Below, one piece after another: positions 1-5,263 of a stretch of 5,263 nucleotides of DNA. The notes under the pieces were generated by a model that did not search any database, had not been told where the DNA came from, and saw nothing but the letters and a program-made list of their open reading frames with translations. Each line of letters begins with the position of its first letter. Position 1 is the stretch's first letter. This DNA is from JAVWGW01 sp036651575. Its GTDB lineage: Bacteria; Actinomycetota; Coriobacteriia; Coriobacteriales; Eggerthellaceae. The stretch spans positions 1 through 5,263 of the forward strand of contig JAVVXN010000070.1 of assembly GCA_036651575.1 (NCBI GenBank), written 5' to 3'. The translations under genes and the position numbers were made by a program.

Positions 1-1069
1 GGTCAACCGCAGAGCCCTTCGAGACGAAATAGACATAGTGTGACGTTGCGAAATGGGGCGTCAACGTAAGATTGCTCGTTACCGGCATCGCGAAATCGTA
101 GGGTTTCCCGTTTAAGTACCAATCGTCAAACAACTGACCGGCCGGGGGCGGGATCGCACCGATGCTCCGGACGGTTTCATTGTTCGCAACTTCCTGGGTT
201 TGAACCACCTTGCCGTCGGCGTCCGTAAACAGAACTATCCATTTGTTGCTAAACTTTGCCACAAGTTCGATATTCGAGTGGATGGGGGTAGCAAAATCAA
301 AACGCTCAGAAGCCACCACCGATCCTTCCGTTTTTTGATACCACCCGAGAAAAGACACGTTACCCGCTGGAACATCAGGATTAAGAGGCTCAACGCACGT
401 CCCGCCCTCTACAACCTTTTCGGTTCGAACCGCACTGCCCTCTGCCGTGAAGGTCACCGTATGGATAATCGGGGTTTCGTTTACCGCATTTTCACCCTGC
501 AACACATCCTTTGTCGGTTCTTTAAGAGGCGTCGTTTCAACTTCGGGTAATTTCTGATCGGGAAGAGCCCTTGCCTTGACCGACACCACCAAGGTACTCT
601 CGACAAACTCTGCCGCGATGGACGAGGTGCCGTCTACGGAGACAACGGCCACCTCCGCTTCCGTTTTCTTGTTTTTGGCAGTGATGGATTTTATGTCGTA
701 TCCGGCATTCGCCGCCACCGTGAATGTGAGCTCTTTGTGGGCCGGCGCAGTCAGGATATTACCCGCAATAGGCTGACCACTCACTGACACGTAGGCGTTT
801 TCCACCTCGAAAGTCACGCTTGCTTCGTTGACCTCAACGGCGTTCGTACTCGTCGGGGGCACCGGTGAATGTTCCGTAGGGGGCAAGGGCTTGTCGGCGA
901 CAACCTGTTCCGTTTGAGCGGGGGAAGCGTCACCCTGCTTGTCAGCCGCAGAATCCCCCACGGCATACGCCGAAAGGTTGCTCAGCGAAAACACCAGCAC
1001 TGCGGACAGAAGCACCGCAAAAAGTTTTCCTCCGAACGTGTTTTTGAGATTAAGCAGCTTCTCTGACAT
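1..1069 (-). CDS. Secreted InlB B-repeat (Listeria/Bacteroides repeat) surface protein, N-terminal part
   Basis: This is an open frame of 356 codons from ATG (1069) to the left edge with no stop; the C-terminus lies outside the window. Residues 1-36 form a Sec signal peptide: a Lys-containing N-region, a hydrophobic core FAVLLSAVLVFSLS at about 17-30, and a likely cleavage site after AYA (34-36). A Pro/Thr/Glu/Gln-rich linker covers about 40-80. A beta-rich domain covers about 84-168, followed by a second acidic Pro-rich linker (169-202). Repeat units of the Flg_new/InlB B type (PF09479-like) follow at 203-274 and 277-341, with a third starting at 344. Key motifs are VTFTAEG, FLGWY and ELVAKF in unit 1, and LFTDADGK, FDDWY and LTLTPHF in unit 2. 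Such repeats are typical of cell-surface proteins and adhesins. A cell-wall anchor or cell-wall-binding module would lie in the missing C-terminus. A GTG at 1078, in frame 9 bases upstream, sits better behind a GAAGG sequence, so the start is uncertain by three codons. The ligand cannot be told. Confidence 0.85.
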   Translation of the reverse strand, partial: MSEKLLNLKNTFGGKLFAVLLSAVLVFSLSNLSAYAVGDSAADKQGDASPAQTEQVVADKPLPPTEHSPVPPTSTNAVEVNEASVTFEVENAYVSVSGQPIAGNILTAPAHKELTFTVAANAGYDIKSITAKNKKTEAEVAVVSVDGTSSIAAEFVESTLVVSVKARALPDQKLPEVETTPLKEPTKDVLQGENAVNETPIIHTVTFTAEGSAVRTEKVVEGGTCVEPLNPDVPAGNVSFLGWYQKTEGSVVASERFDFATPIHSNIELVAKFSNKWIVLFTDADGKVVQTQEVANNETVRSIGAIPPPAGQLFDDWYLNGKPYDFAMPVTSNLTLTPHFATSHYVYFVSKGSAVD

Positions 1070-1440
1070 ACGTATCACCCATACCTTCAGCCGGAACGAA
1101 ACAAACAGTGAAAAACATGTACTCTGCAGCCTGTAGTTCCTTCTTACGAGCAGCCCTTAAAAAGCTACTCTTGTCATGAGGGGCTCATACGCTGTCTCAT
1201 TGGCTCGAAGAAGTGATTCACGTAGCGGATCAAGTAAAAAAGGGGAAACCTATGCATACGATACTCTTAGGGTAACCTATTAGCCACCTTTTATGTATCA
1301 ATCCTGCTCTTATCAGCCTTTGAACTCCCCTTATTGACCATTGGTGAAGCGTTTGTCTCGCAATCGTTACGCCCACCCACCGCCCGGCCAGCTTGAAAGG
1401 CCATCGAACACAACCAGAAATCGTAGTATTTGCAAGGTCG

Positions 1441-1463
1441 GCCGCGCGAGTATACCACGCGGC
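1441..1463. repeat. GC-rich inverted repeat around a GTATAC core
   Basis: The arms GCCGCG (1441-1446) and CGCGGC (1458-1463) are perfect inverted repeats 11 bases apart. The palindrome GTATAC (1450-1455) sits almost at the centre. The overlap with the candidate minus-strand extended -10 box suggests an operator, or a hairpin if transcribed. No T-run follows on either strand, so it is not an intrinsic terminator. Confidence 0.45.
1449..1457 (-). promoter_or_regulatory. Possible extended -10 element reading toward the repeat-protein gene
   Basis: On the minus strand the sequence is TGG followed by TATACT. This is a good extended -10 match (TGN plus TATAAT with one mismatch). The -35 position 16-17 bases upstream (TTATCC or GTTATC) is poor, as is tolerated for extended -10 promoters. 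Transcription from here would give a leader of roughly 370 bases before the ATG at 1069. The element lies inside a GC-rich inverted repeat (1441-1463). The call rests on consensus only. Confidence 0.3.
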
Positions 1464-1501
1464 GGCAATGGGATAACCGTGCGAGCACGATGAGCAAAGG
1501 G

Positions 1502-1507
1502 TATACT
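1502..1507 (+). promoter_or_regulatory. Possible -10 box for the plus-strand operon
   Basis: TATACT matches the -10 consensus at five of six positions and lies 125 bases upstream of the first operon gene. No acceptable -35 box stands 16-18 bases upstream (GTGCGA at 17), and there is no TG extension, so a transcription activator would be needed if it is real. It would place the two competing stems at 1528-1571 within the mRNA leader. Further downstream, TTGACA at 1552-1557 looks like a -35 box but has no matching -10 box. Confidence 0.25.
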
Positions 1508-1527
1508 TGACCCCTGCCAAAGTTTTG

Positions 1528-1571
1528 GTTGGTGTTCGCGCGGCTTGCCCTTTGACACCAACGCCGAACAC
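1528..1571. repeat. Overlapping inverted repeats with two alternative pairings
   Basis: GTTGGTGT (1528-1535) pairs perfectly with ACACCAAC (1555-1562). GTGTTCG (1532-1538), which overlaps the left arm, pairs perfectly with CGAACAC (1565-1571). The two stems cannot form together because they share bases 1532-1535. The arrangement lies 61-104 bases upstream of the lipoprotein start codon. It could be a switchable leader structure or a set of protein-binding half-sites; the sequence alone does not decide. Confidence 0.45.
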
Positions 1572-1632
1572 TTTCGTTCGCATCACAACCGACCTGCGCT
1601 GCATACGTTTTTGAAACCTTGAAGGAATCTAC

Positions 1633-2616
1633 ATGAGACGCCCCGCCTGCAGCATAGATGCTTTTTTTCCGGCCCTGCGTCGCGGTTTGGCGAGTGCGCT
1701 TTTGGGCGCCTCTCTCGCGTTTTTCACGCTATCCGGCTGCAACGCTGCTACCCTATCGGGAAACGCTGGTGCAGACAAGACCGGCGGAGCACCCCTCACC
1801 CGATCCGACCTGCTTCTCGCCTCCTTCGACCAAGCGGCGGCGACAAGCATCCCCGGAACCGCTCATACCTCCGAGGCCTTTATCGACACTTCCTCGATCG
1901 CGAACGGATACGTAAGCGCTGCGGCAACAAGCAGCAATCGGTTGAAGTTCCAGGTTCTCTGCAACGATCGTCACTACGACTACGACCTTCCCACCGACGG
2001 CACCCCGCTTGTCTGCCCGCTGACCATGGGTGATGGTGTCTACACGTTTCGGATCATGCAAAACACCAGAGGAAATCGCTATGTCGAACTTTCTTCGGCA
2101 GCGCCCACAAAAGAAGTTCACCTTGCCTCAGAATTCGAGCCCTATCTGAGGCCGAACGTTTTCTGCAACTACAACGCCGAAAGCCGGTGCGTCCAAAAAG
2201 CAAACGAACTGTGCGCCACCGCCACCAACCAAGGTGAAGCCTTGAAAAACATCTCTACCTGGGTAGCGGAAAATATCGCCTACGACACCGAAAAGGCAAC
2301 AACCGTCCCCGACGGCTATATTCCCGATCCCGACGAAACCCTGGAAAGCGGTCGAGGTATCTGCTTCGATTACGCATCGCTGACCGCTGCCATGCTGCGC
2401 AGCCAGGGCATCGCATGCAAGATTGTTACGGGCGATGTTTCTCCTGACAATATCTACCACGCGTGGAATATGGTCTACATTGACGGGCACTGGACGAATA
2501 AGTATGTTACCATCAGCCAAAATACGTGGACGAGAATCGACGTGACGTTCGCCGCAGGGGGAGCAATGCAATACATAGGAAACGGCGCTTCCTACGCCGG
2601 TCGCTATTCCTATTGA
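1633..2616 (+). CDS. Transglutaminase-like domain lipoprotein
   Basis: This is a 327-residue exported protein. A signal segment at about 16-35 ends in the lipobox LSGC, so Cys36 should be lipidated and the protein held at the outer face of the membrane. Residues 37-200 show no recognised domain and contain several cysteines (110, 128, 178, 186, 194). The C-terminal part (about 200-305) is a transglutaminase-like papain-fold core with a plausible complete triad. Cys244 sits in GRGICFDYA, His276 in YHAWNMVYIDGHW, and Asp303 in TRIDVTF. Bacterial members of this fold may be cysteine proteases, peptidases or acyltransferases, so true protein cross-linking is not established. The chosen ATG has GAAGGA (1621-1626) six bases upstream. 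The next gene starts 28 bases after its stop, so it appears to be the first gene of the pilus-like operon. Its neighbours suggest it acts on surface or pilus proteins; that is inference. Confidence 0.88.
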   Translation: MRRPACSIDAFFPALRRGLASALLGASLAFFTLSGCNAATLSGNAGADKTGGAPLTRSDLLLASFDQAAATSIPGTAHTSEAFIDTSSIANGYVSAAATSSNRLKFQVLCNDRHYDYDLPTDGTPLVCPLTMGDGVYTFRIMQNTRGNRYVELSSAAPTKEVHLASEFEPYLRPNVFCNYNAESRCVQKANELCATATNQGEALKNISTWVAENIAYDTEKATTVPDGYIPDPDETLESGRGICFDYASLTAAMLRSQGIACKIVTGDVSPDNIYHAWNMVYIDGHWTNKYVTISQNTWTRIDVTFAAGGAMQYIGNGASYAGRYSY

Positions 2617-2630
2617 TGACAGCTTGCGAC

Positions 2631-2636
2631 AAGGAG
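2631..2636 (+). promoter_or_regulatory. Ribosome binding site deciding the GspF-like start
   Basis: AAGGAG stands eight bases before the ATG at 2645. It lies downstream of an in-frame TTG at 2624, so it supports the ATG and argues against the seven-codon longer reading. Confidence 0.8.
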
Positions 2637-2644
2637 CTCAGCAT

Positions 2645-3697
2645 ATGGCCACGAAGATACTCAAGAGCGCTACTGTTAGCACCTACTGCGACGGCATCGC
2701 GCTCATGCTCGCTTCGGGCATCCAAACCGACGAAGCCGTGCATCTCCTGAGCGAGAACATGCAAGACCCCGCATTCAAGAACACCTGCGACACGGTCTAC
2801 CGTGGCCTTATTGCCGGCAAGCCGCTTTCTGCCTCCATGCAGCAAGCAGAGGTTTTTCCTCCCTACAGCATCGAAATGATCGCTTCGGGTGAGTTTTCGG
2901 GACATCTTGAAAAAGTGCTCCGCGGCCTCGCAACCTACTATGACGAAGAAGACCGCTTGTTTGCGAGAATTAAAAGTGCCATCACCTATCCCGCAGCGCT
3001 TTTGACCATCATGACCATTATTTTACTGTTCACGGTGGCCGTTATCCTGCCGGTGTTCGCCAACGTATACAACGGGCTTTCGGGGGGTCTGACCACCGGG
3101 TCCCACGCGTCGGTCAACGCTTCTCTCATCATCGGTTGGGCCGCGTTTACCCTCTTGATTCTGTGCACCCTCGCTGTTGTTATAGGCGCAATCATGACCC
3201 GCAGCCAAAACGGGCGCATAAAGCTGTTGCAAATTTGCGACCACCTCCCCATCGCTCGCCGCTCCTTTCGCCAGATGGATCTCAGCCGATTCACGTCCGC
3301 CCTTTCCGTCTACATTGCAGCCGGAGTAAACGCCGACAGCGCCTTAACCAAAGCGTTGATCCTGATCGACCATGAAGATCTTCAAGTAAAGCTCGAACGG
3401 GCACACCGGGAAATGACCGACCCCGACCATGCTAAAAATCTTGCCCAAGCAATCTTTGACAGCGATATCTACGATCCGATTTACGCCCGCATGCTGGTCG
3501 TCGGTACCCGCAGCGGCAGCTTAGACGTTGTTTTGAAGCGTCTTTCGGAAGCTCTTTTCGACGAATCGATCGCTCGGGTCGACACGCTGATTGATAGCGT
3601 CGAGCCCGCTCTCGCTGCCTTTTTAACCGTCAGTGTCGGAGCTACCTTGATTTCGGTCATGCTGCCCCTTATCGGCATCATGGGATCGATCGGTTAG
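2645..3697 (+). CDS. Type II secretion/type IV pilus inner-membrane platform protein, GspF/PilC family
   Basis: This 350-residue polytopic membrane protein has two copies of the T2SF (PF00482-type) domain. Copy 1 covers about 10-135, with family signatures ASGEFSGHLEKVL (80-92) and IKSAITYP (109-116). Copy 2 covers about 212-340, with VGTRSGSLDVVLKRL (286-300) and DSVEPAL (317-323). Predicted membrane helices lie near 114-138, 160-183 and 323-347, the normal three-helix layout. In this family the protein recruits the assembly ATPase at the cytoplasmic face and drives subunits into the growing pilus or pseudopilus. It is about 50 residues shorter than a typical PilC and lacks the extended cytoplasmic N-terminus, so domain 1 begins almost at the start codon. 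The ATPase gene that often precedes such genes is replaced here by the transglutaminase-like lipoprotein gene. The next gene starts six bases after its stop. Family assignment is firm; the system's substrate is unknown. Confidence 0.93.
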   Translation: MATKILKSATVSTYCDGIALMLASGIQTDEAVHLLSENMQDPAFKNTCDTVYRGLIAGKPLSASMQQAEVFPPYSIEMIASGEFSGHLEKVLRGLATYYDEEDRLFARIKSAITYPAALLTIMTIILLFTVAVILPVFANVYNGLSGGLTTGSHASVNASLIIGWAAFTLLILCTLAVVIGAIMTRSQNGRIKLLQICDHLPIARRSFRQMDLSRFTSALSVYIAAGVNADSALTKALILIDHEDLQVKLERAHREMTDPDHAKNLAQAIFDSDIYDPIYARMLVVGTRSGSLDVVLKRLSEALFDESIARVDTLIDSVEPALAAFLTVSVGATLISVMLPLIGIMGSIG

Positions 3698-3703
3698 GCG
3701 ACC

Positions 3704-4027
3704 ATGGGCTTTTCACAAACAAAATCCGTTTCACGCAAACGAACCGTTCGAGTCGTAGTCGTCACCTGCGTGGTGTTGGCGGCACTTGCCTGCTGGTTCG
3801 CCTTCGGTGCTATCGGGACCACCCTGAAAGAACAGAGTGCCGTTTCTGTGCGCGACGCCATCTTGAACAGCGCCAAACAATGCTGCGCAATCGAGGGATC
3901 ATACCCGCCCTCCCTGATATACCTTGAAGACAATTACGGGCTGGCCATCAACCACCGCAACTACGCGATTACCTACGATGTTTTTGCGGAAAACGTTATG
4001 CCCAGTGTCGTGGTGTTGCCGAAATGA
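3704..4027 (+). CDS. Small single-pass pseudopilin-like protein
   Basis: This 107-residue protein has a basic N-terminus (Lys7, Arg11-Lys12-Arg13, Arg16), one membrane helix at about 17-38, and an extracytoplasmic domain of about 65 residues. That domain starts with a helical stretch (44-62) and continues with AIEGSYPPSLIYLEDNYG (62-79). This resembles the segment after the N-terminal helix in GspG-like pseudopilins and related pilins, where a Gly/Tyr-Pro turn is followed by a short helix. Two adjacent cysteines (60-61) precede it. There is no classical prepilin motif (Gly followed by FTLIE), so processing by a prepilin peptidase is doubtful. It starts six bases after the GspF-like gene without a good Shine-Dalgarno sequence, which suggests translational coupling. 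Its last four bases (ATGA) overlap the next gene. The role is probably as a minor or accessory subunit; this is inferred from position and architecture. Confidence 0.75.
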   Translation: MGFSQTKSVSRKRTVRVVVVTCVVLAALACWFAFGAIGTTLKEQSAVSVRDAILNSAKQCCAIEGSYPPSLIYLEDNYGLAINHRNYAITYDVFAENVMPSVVVLPK

Positions 4028-4527
4028 ATCCCTCGACACCCCCTTATCTGCCCTCGCCCCCGAAACCACGAGGGGACAGCGAGCACTTTTTTGTTGCAAC
4101 GCTGTTTGCCGTCATAGTATTATTCTTGCTGATCGCCCTTATGGTGGGAACGTCTCTTTACCAAGCCGTCAACAACGAACGCACCGCCGACGACAAAGAA
4201 CGTCTCGGCCTTGCCCTGATCACCAACAGCGTTCGGGCAAACGACGCAACCGATGCCGTCGGTTCTGCACAGGGCCCCGAAGGTCGTGCTCTGGTGCTGG
4301 CCGAAACCCTTGAGGACGGCGGCACTTACGAAACGCGCATATATCGCCATCACGGCAGGGTCGTTCAAGAATATGCGACAGCACTGGCACCCTACACTCC
4401 CGAAAAAGCGCGCGAGATCGTGGCATCTGAAACCTTTGAGTTTACCTACCGCAACAACCTACTGACCATCGAAACCGACCAGGGATCCACCGCGGTCGCC
4501 CTTCGTAGTGTTCGGGGAGGGAAATAA
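4024..4527 (+). CDS. DUF4860-like single-pass pilus-cluster protein
   Basis: This 167-residue protein has a Pro-rich cytoplasmic N-terminus (1-20), one strongly hydrophobic helix (about 22-42), a helical stretch (about 45-72), and a beta-rich C-terminal domain. The order of motifs matches what I remember of DUF4860 proteins, which occur next to GspF-like genes in Firmicutes and related anaerobes. The motifs are a helix ending GTSLYQAV, then ITNSVRANDATDAV (66-79), RALVLAE (88-94), YETRIYRHHGRVVQEY (102-117), and a final strand pair around FEFTYRNNLLTIE. The function of that family is not known; a minor pilin-like role is inferred. The start overlaps the upstream stop as ATGA and has no clear Shine-Dalgarno sequence, which points to coupled translation. 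The stop is separated from the next start by one base. Confidence 0.78.
   Translation: MNPSTPPYLPSPPKPRGDSEHFFVATLFAVIVLFLLIALMVGTSLYQAVNNERTADDKERLGLALITNSVRANDATDAVGSAQGPEGRALVLAETLEDGGTYETRIYRHHGRVVQEYATALAPYTPEKAREIVASETFEFTYRNNLLTIETDQGSTAVALRSVRGGK
4516..4521 (+). promoter_or_regulatory. Ribosome binding site inside the end of the DUF4860-like gene
   Basis: GGAGGG lies seven bases before the ATG at 4529, within the last codons of the upstream gene. It supports this ATG over an in-frame GTG at 4508 that precedes the site. Confidence 0.8.
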
Positions 4528-4528
4528 C

Positions 4529-4978
4529 ATGCCCTCGATCACCACGCTACCCATCAGGAAGCGCGATTCAAAAAAAGAAACTCGCCGCAGTATGGCATTT
4601 CTTCTTGAAGCACTCATGCTCCTTCTCTTTGTGACGATTTCTCTCGCCATACTCATGCAACTTTTCGGTGCCTCGCATATTCGAAGCACCGAAGCAGACG
4701 AACTTTCCTACGCCCTCGTTTTGGCCACCAACGATGCGGAAAGCTTTGCCGCCGATCCGGTGGCCCCCGCTCAACCCACGTTTTTCGAACCGCTGAATCA
4801 CCGACTTGTTGCGGTTGAGACCCCCACCGATGACACCTACGAGATCACGCGAAACGTTCGTACCGAAGCCCGCGAGGGTGGTGCGCTGTATCGCGCTGAA
4901 ATTCAGGTTATCCGACATGAAACGGTGCTCTACCACCTTGATACCGCCCACTACATCAGCCGTGAAGGGGTGTTGTAA
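4529..4978 (+). CDS. Single-pass pilin-like protein with degenerate prepilin motif
   Basis: This 149-residue protein has a very basic N-terminus (RKRDSKKETRR, 10-20), directly followed by a hydrophobic helix at about 22-46. The helix begins MAFLLEALMLLL. Its Glu27 can be aligned with the conserved Glu+5 of type IV prepilins (FTLIE), but the Gly expected at -1 is Met22 here. The segment after the helix (SHIRSTEADELSYALVLA, 49-66) is helical, as in the pilin spine. The rest (about 75-149) alternates strands and ends HYISREGVL. From memory, similar proteins with a FFLE-type helix start stand next to DUF4860 genes in anaerobic Firmicutes. Either an unusual peptidase cleaves it or it stays uncleaved as a membrane-anchored accessory subunit. 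The stop overlaps the next start as TAATG. It was probably named hypothetical or PilV-like elsewhere; I cannot confirm this. Confidence 0.75.
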   Translation: MPSITTLPIRKRDSKKETRRSMAFLLEALMLLLFVTISLAILMQLFGASHIRSTEADELSYALVLATNDAESFAADPVAPAQPTFFEPLNHRLVAVETPTDDTYEITRNVRTEAREGGALYRAEIQVIRHETVLYHLDTAHYISREGVL

Positions 4979-5263
4979 TGACGCGCTCAAAGGGATCAAT
5001 TCGCATAGGACCGGCTACTATTTTTGCTCTGGTCATCCTGCTCTGCCTGGCGGTTTTAGCCGTCTTGGCCGTCACGACCGCCCAAGCAACCTATGCGGCG
5101 ACCGACAAACAAGCTCACTTTTCAAACGATACCTATGCAAATGAAACGGCAGCGCAAGAATTTGTCGCAACCATGGATGCCACCCTGGCAAAAGTCCGGA
5201 TCGCACAGGGCGACGGCACGCAAACAACCGATGCACTGCGCTCAACGCTGCCCGCCAACGCAC
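4978..5263 (+). CDS. Single-pass exported protein of the pilus-like operon, N-terminal part
   Basis: Ninety-five codons are visible and the frame runs off the right edge. A short basic N-terminus (Arg3, Lys5, Arg9) and the motif IGPATIFAL (10-18) lead into one hydrophobic helix at about 13-33. A polar, Ala/Thr-rich, probably helical segment follows, including ATDKQAHFSNDTYANETAAQ (41-60) and EFVATMDATL (61-70). The GP-plus-helix start and the later Tyr-Ala-x-Glu-x-Ala-Ala pattern recall uncharacterised proteins that I associate with DUF4860 clusters; this is memory, not a search. No prepilin FTLIE motif is present. The start overlaps the upstream stop by one base (TAATG), and AAGGGG (4965-4970) stands seven bases before it, so translation start is well supported. 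Function is unknown; an accessory fibre or envelope component is inferred from context. Confidence 0.8.
   Translation, partial: MTRSKGSIRIGPATIFALVILLCLAVLAVLAVTTAQATYAATDKQAHFSNDTYANETAAQEFVATMDATLAKVRIAQGDGTQTTDALRSTLPANA

Larger units (their letters stand above)
1070..1632. other. Divergent intergenic region without a convincing gene
   Basis: These 563 bases separate the start codons of two divergently oriented genes, so they should hold both promoters and any shared operators. No tRNA, rRNA or known riboswitch could be recognised. A 124-codon minus-strand frame (1230-1604) is open, but two other minus frames are also open across the same stretch. None has a clear Shine-Dalgarno sequence or a recognisable domain, so I do not call a gene. 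The visible structure consists of small dyads (around 1176-1188, 1441-1463 and 1478-1489), an imperfect direct repeat (1241-1253 and 1269-1280), and two competing stems (1528-1571). No stem followed by a T-run was seen on either strand, so no intrinsic terminator is called. Confidence 0.7.

Noticed and set aside
200..776. Plus-strand frames of 116 and 66 codons
   Set aside because: They lie antisense to the repeat-protein gene, whose minus frame gives a signal peptide and clear repeat motifs.
1176..1188. Hairpin ATGAG-GGG-CTCAT as a terminator
   Set aside because: The stem is only five base pairs, no T-run follows on either strand, and it lies upstream of a gene start rather than after a gene end.
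1240..1295. Cyclic di-GMP (GEMM-type) riboswitch on the minus strand, because of a GGTGGCTAATAGGTTACC stretch
   Set aside because: It only loosely resembles the 3' part of the consensus; the 5' half and the conserved GACGCAAAGCC-like core are absent.
1230..1604. 124-residue minus-strand reading frame as a gene
   Set aside because: It has no recognisable domain or Shine-Dalgarno sequence, and parallel frames are open on the same strand. It is kept as an observation, not called as a CDS.
2624..2644. TTG start seven codons upstream for the GspF-like protein
   Set aside because: The AAGGAG site lies after the TTG and at the correct distance from the ATG at 2645.
1753..2905. Three long minus-strand frames (122, 147 and 130 codons) antisense to the lipoprotein and the start of the GspF-like gene
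   Set aside because: The plus-strand products have clear family motifs; the antisense products are typical shadows without motifs or start signals.
4508..4528. GTG start seven codons upstream for the 149-residue protein
   Set aside because: The GGAGGG site lies between this GTG and the ATG at 4529, and the longer reading would overlap the upstream gene.
4568..4999. 143-codon minus-strand frame
   Set aside because: It is antisense to the 149-residue pilin-like gene, which has a good ribosome binding site and membrane helix.

Overview
The window looks like a bacterial accessory surface locus with moderate to slightly high GC, consistent with a Gram-positive anaerobe such as a member of the Coriobacteriia or a related Clostridia-like gut bacterium. 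That guess rests on three things: a Sec-exported protein built of Listeria/Bacteroides-type (InlB B-like) repeats, a lipobox-bearing lipoprotein, and a short type IV pilus-like operon whose gene order and motifs I associate, from memory, with those groups. I could not run a database search.

Layout: bases 1-1069 (minus strand) hold the N-terminal 356 residues of a secreted repeat protein that runs off the left edge. Bases 1070-1632 form a 563-base divergent intergenic region. It carries several dyads and possible promoter elements but no convincing gene. From 1633 to the right edge, six genes lie head to tail on the plus strand with gaps or overlaps of at most 28 bases: a transglutaminase-like lipoprotein, a GspF/PilC-type inner-membrane platform protein, a small single-pass pseudopilin-like protein, a DUF4860-like single-pass protein, another single-pass pilin-like protein with a degenerate prepilin motif, and the start of a further single-pass exported protein cut by the right edge.

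Taken together, the plus-strand genes look like part of a minimal type IV pilus/type II secretion-like fibre or secretion apparatus. The GspF-like protein would be the membrane platform. The four following proteins, each with one N-terminal hydrophobic helix and an extracytoplasmic domain, would be fibre or accessory subunits. The assembly ATPase, prepilin peptidase and a classical prepilin are not in the window. The transglutaminase-like lipoprotein is the leading gene of the apparent operon and may act on surface or pilus proteins; this is inference. The divergent repeat protein may be a co-regulated surface adhesin.
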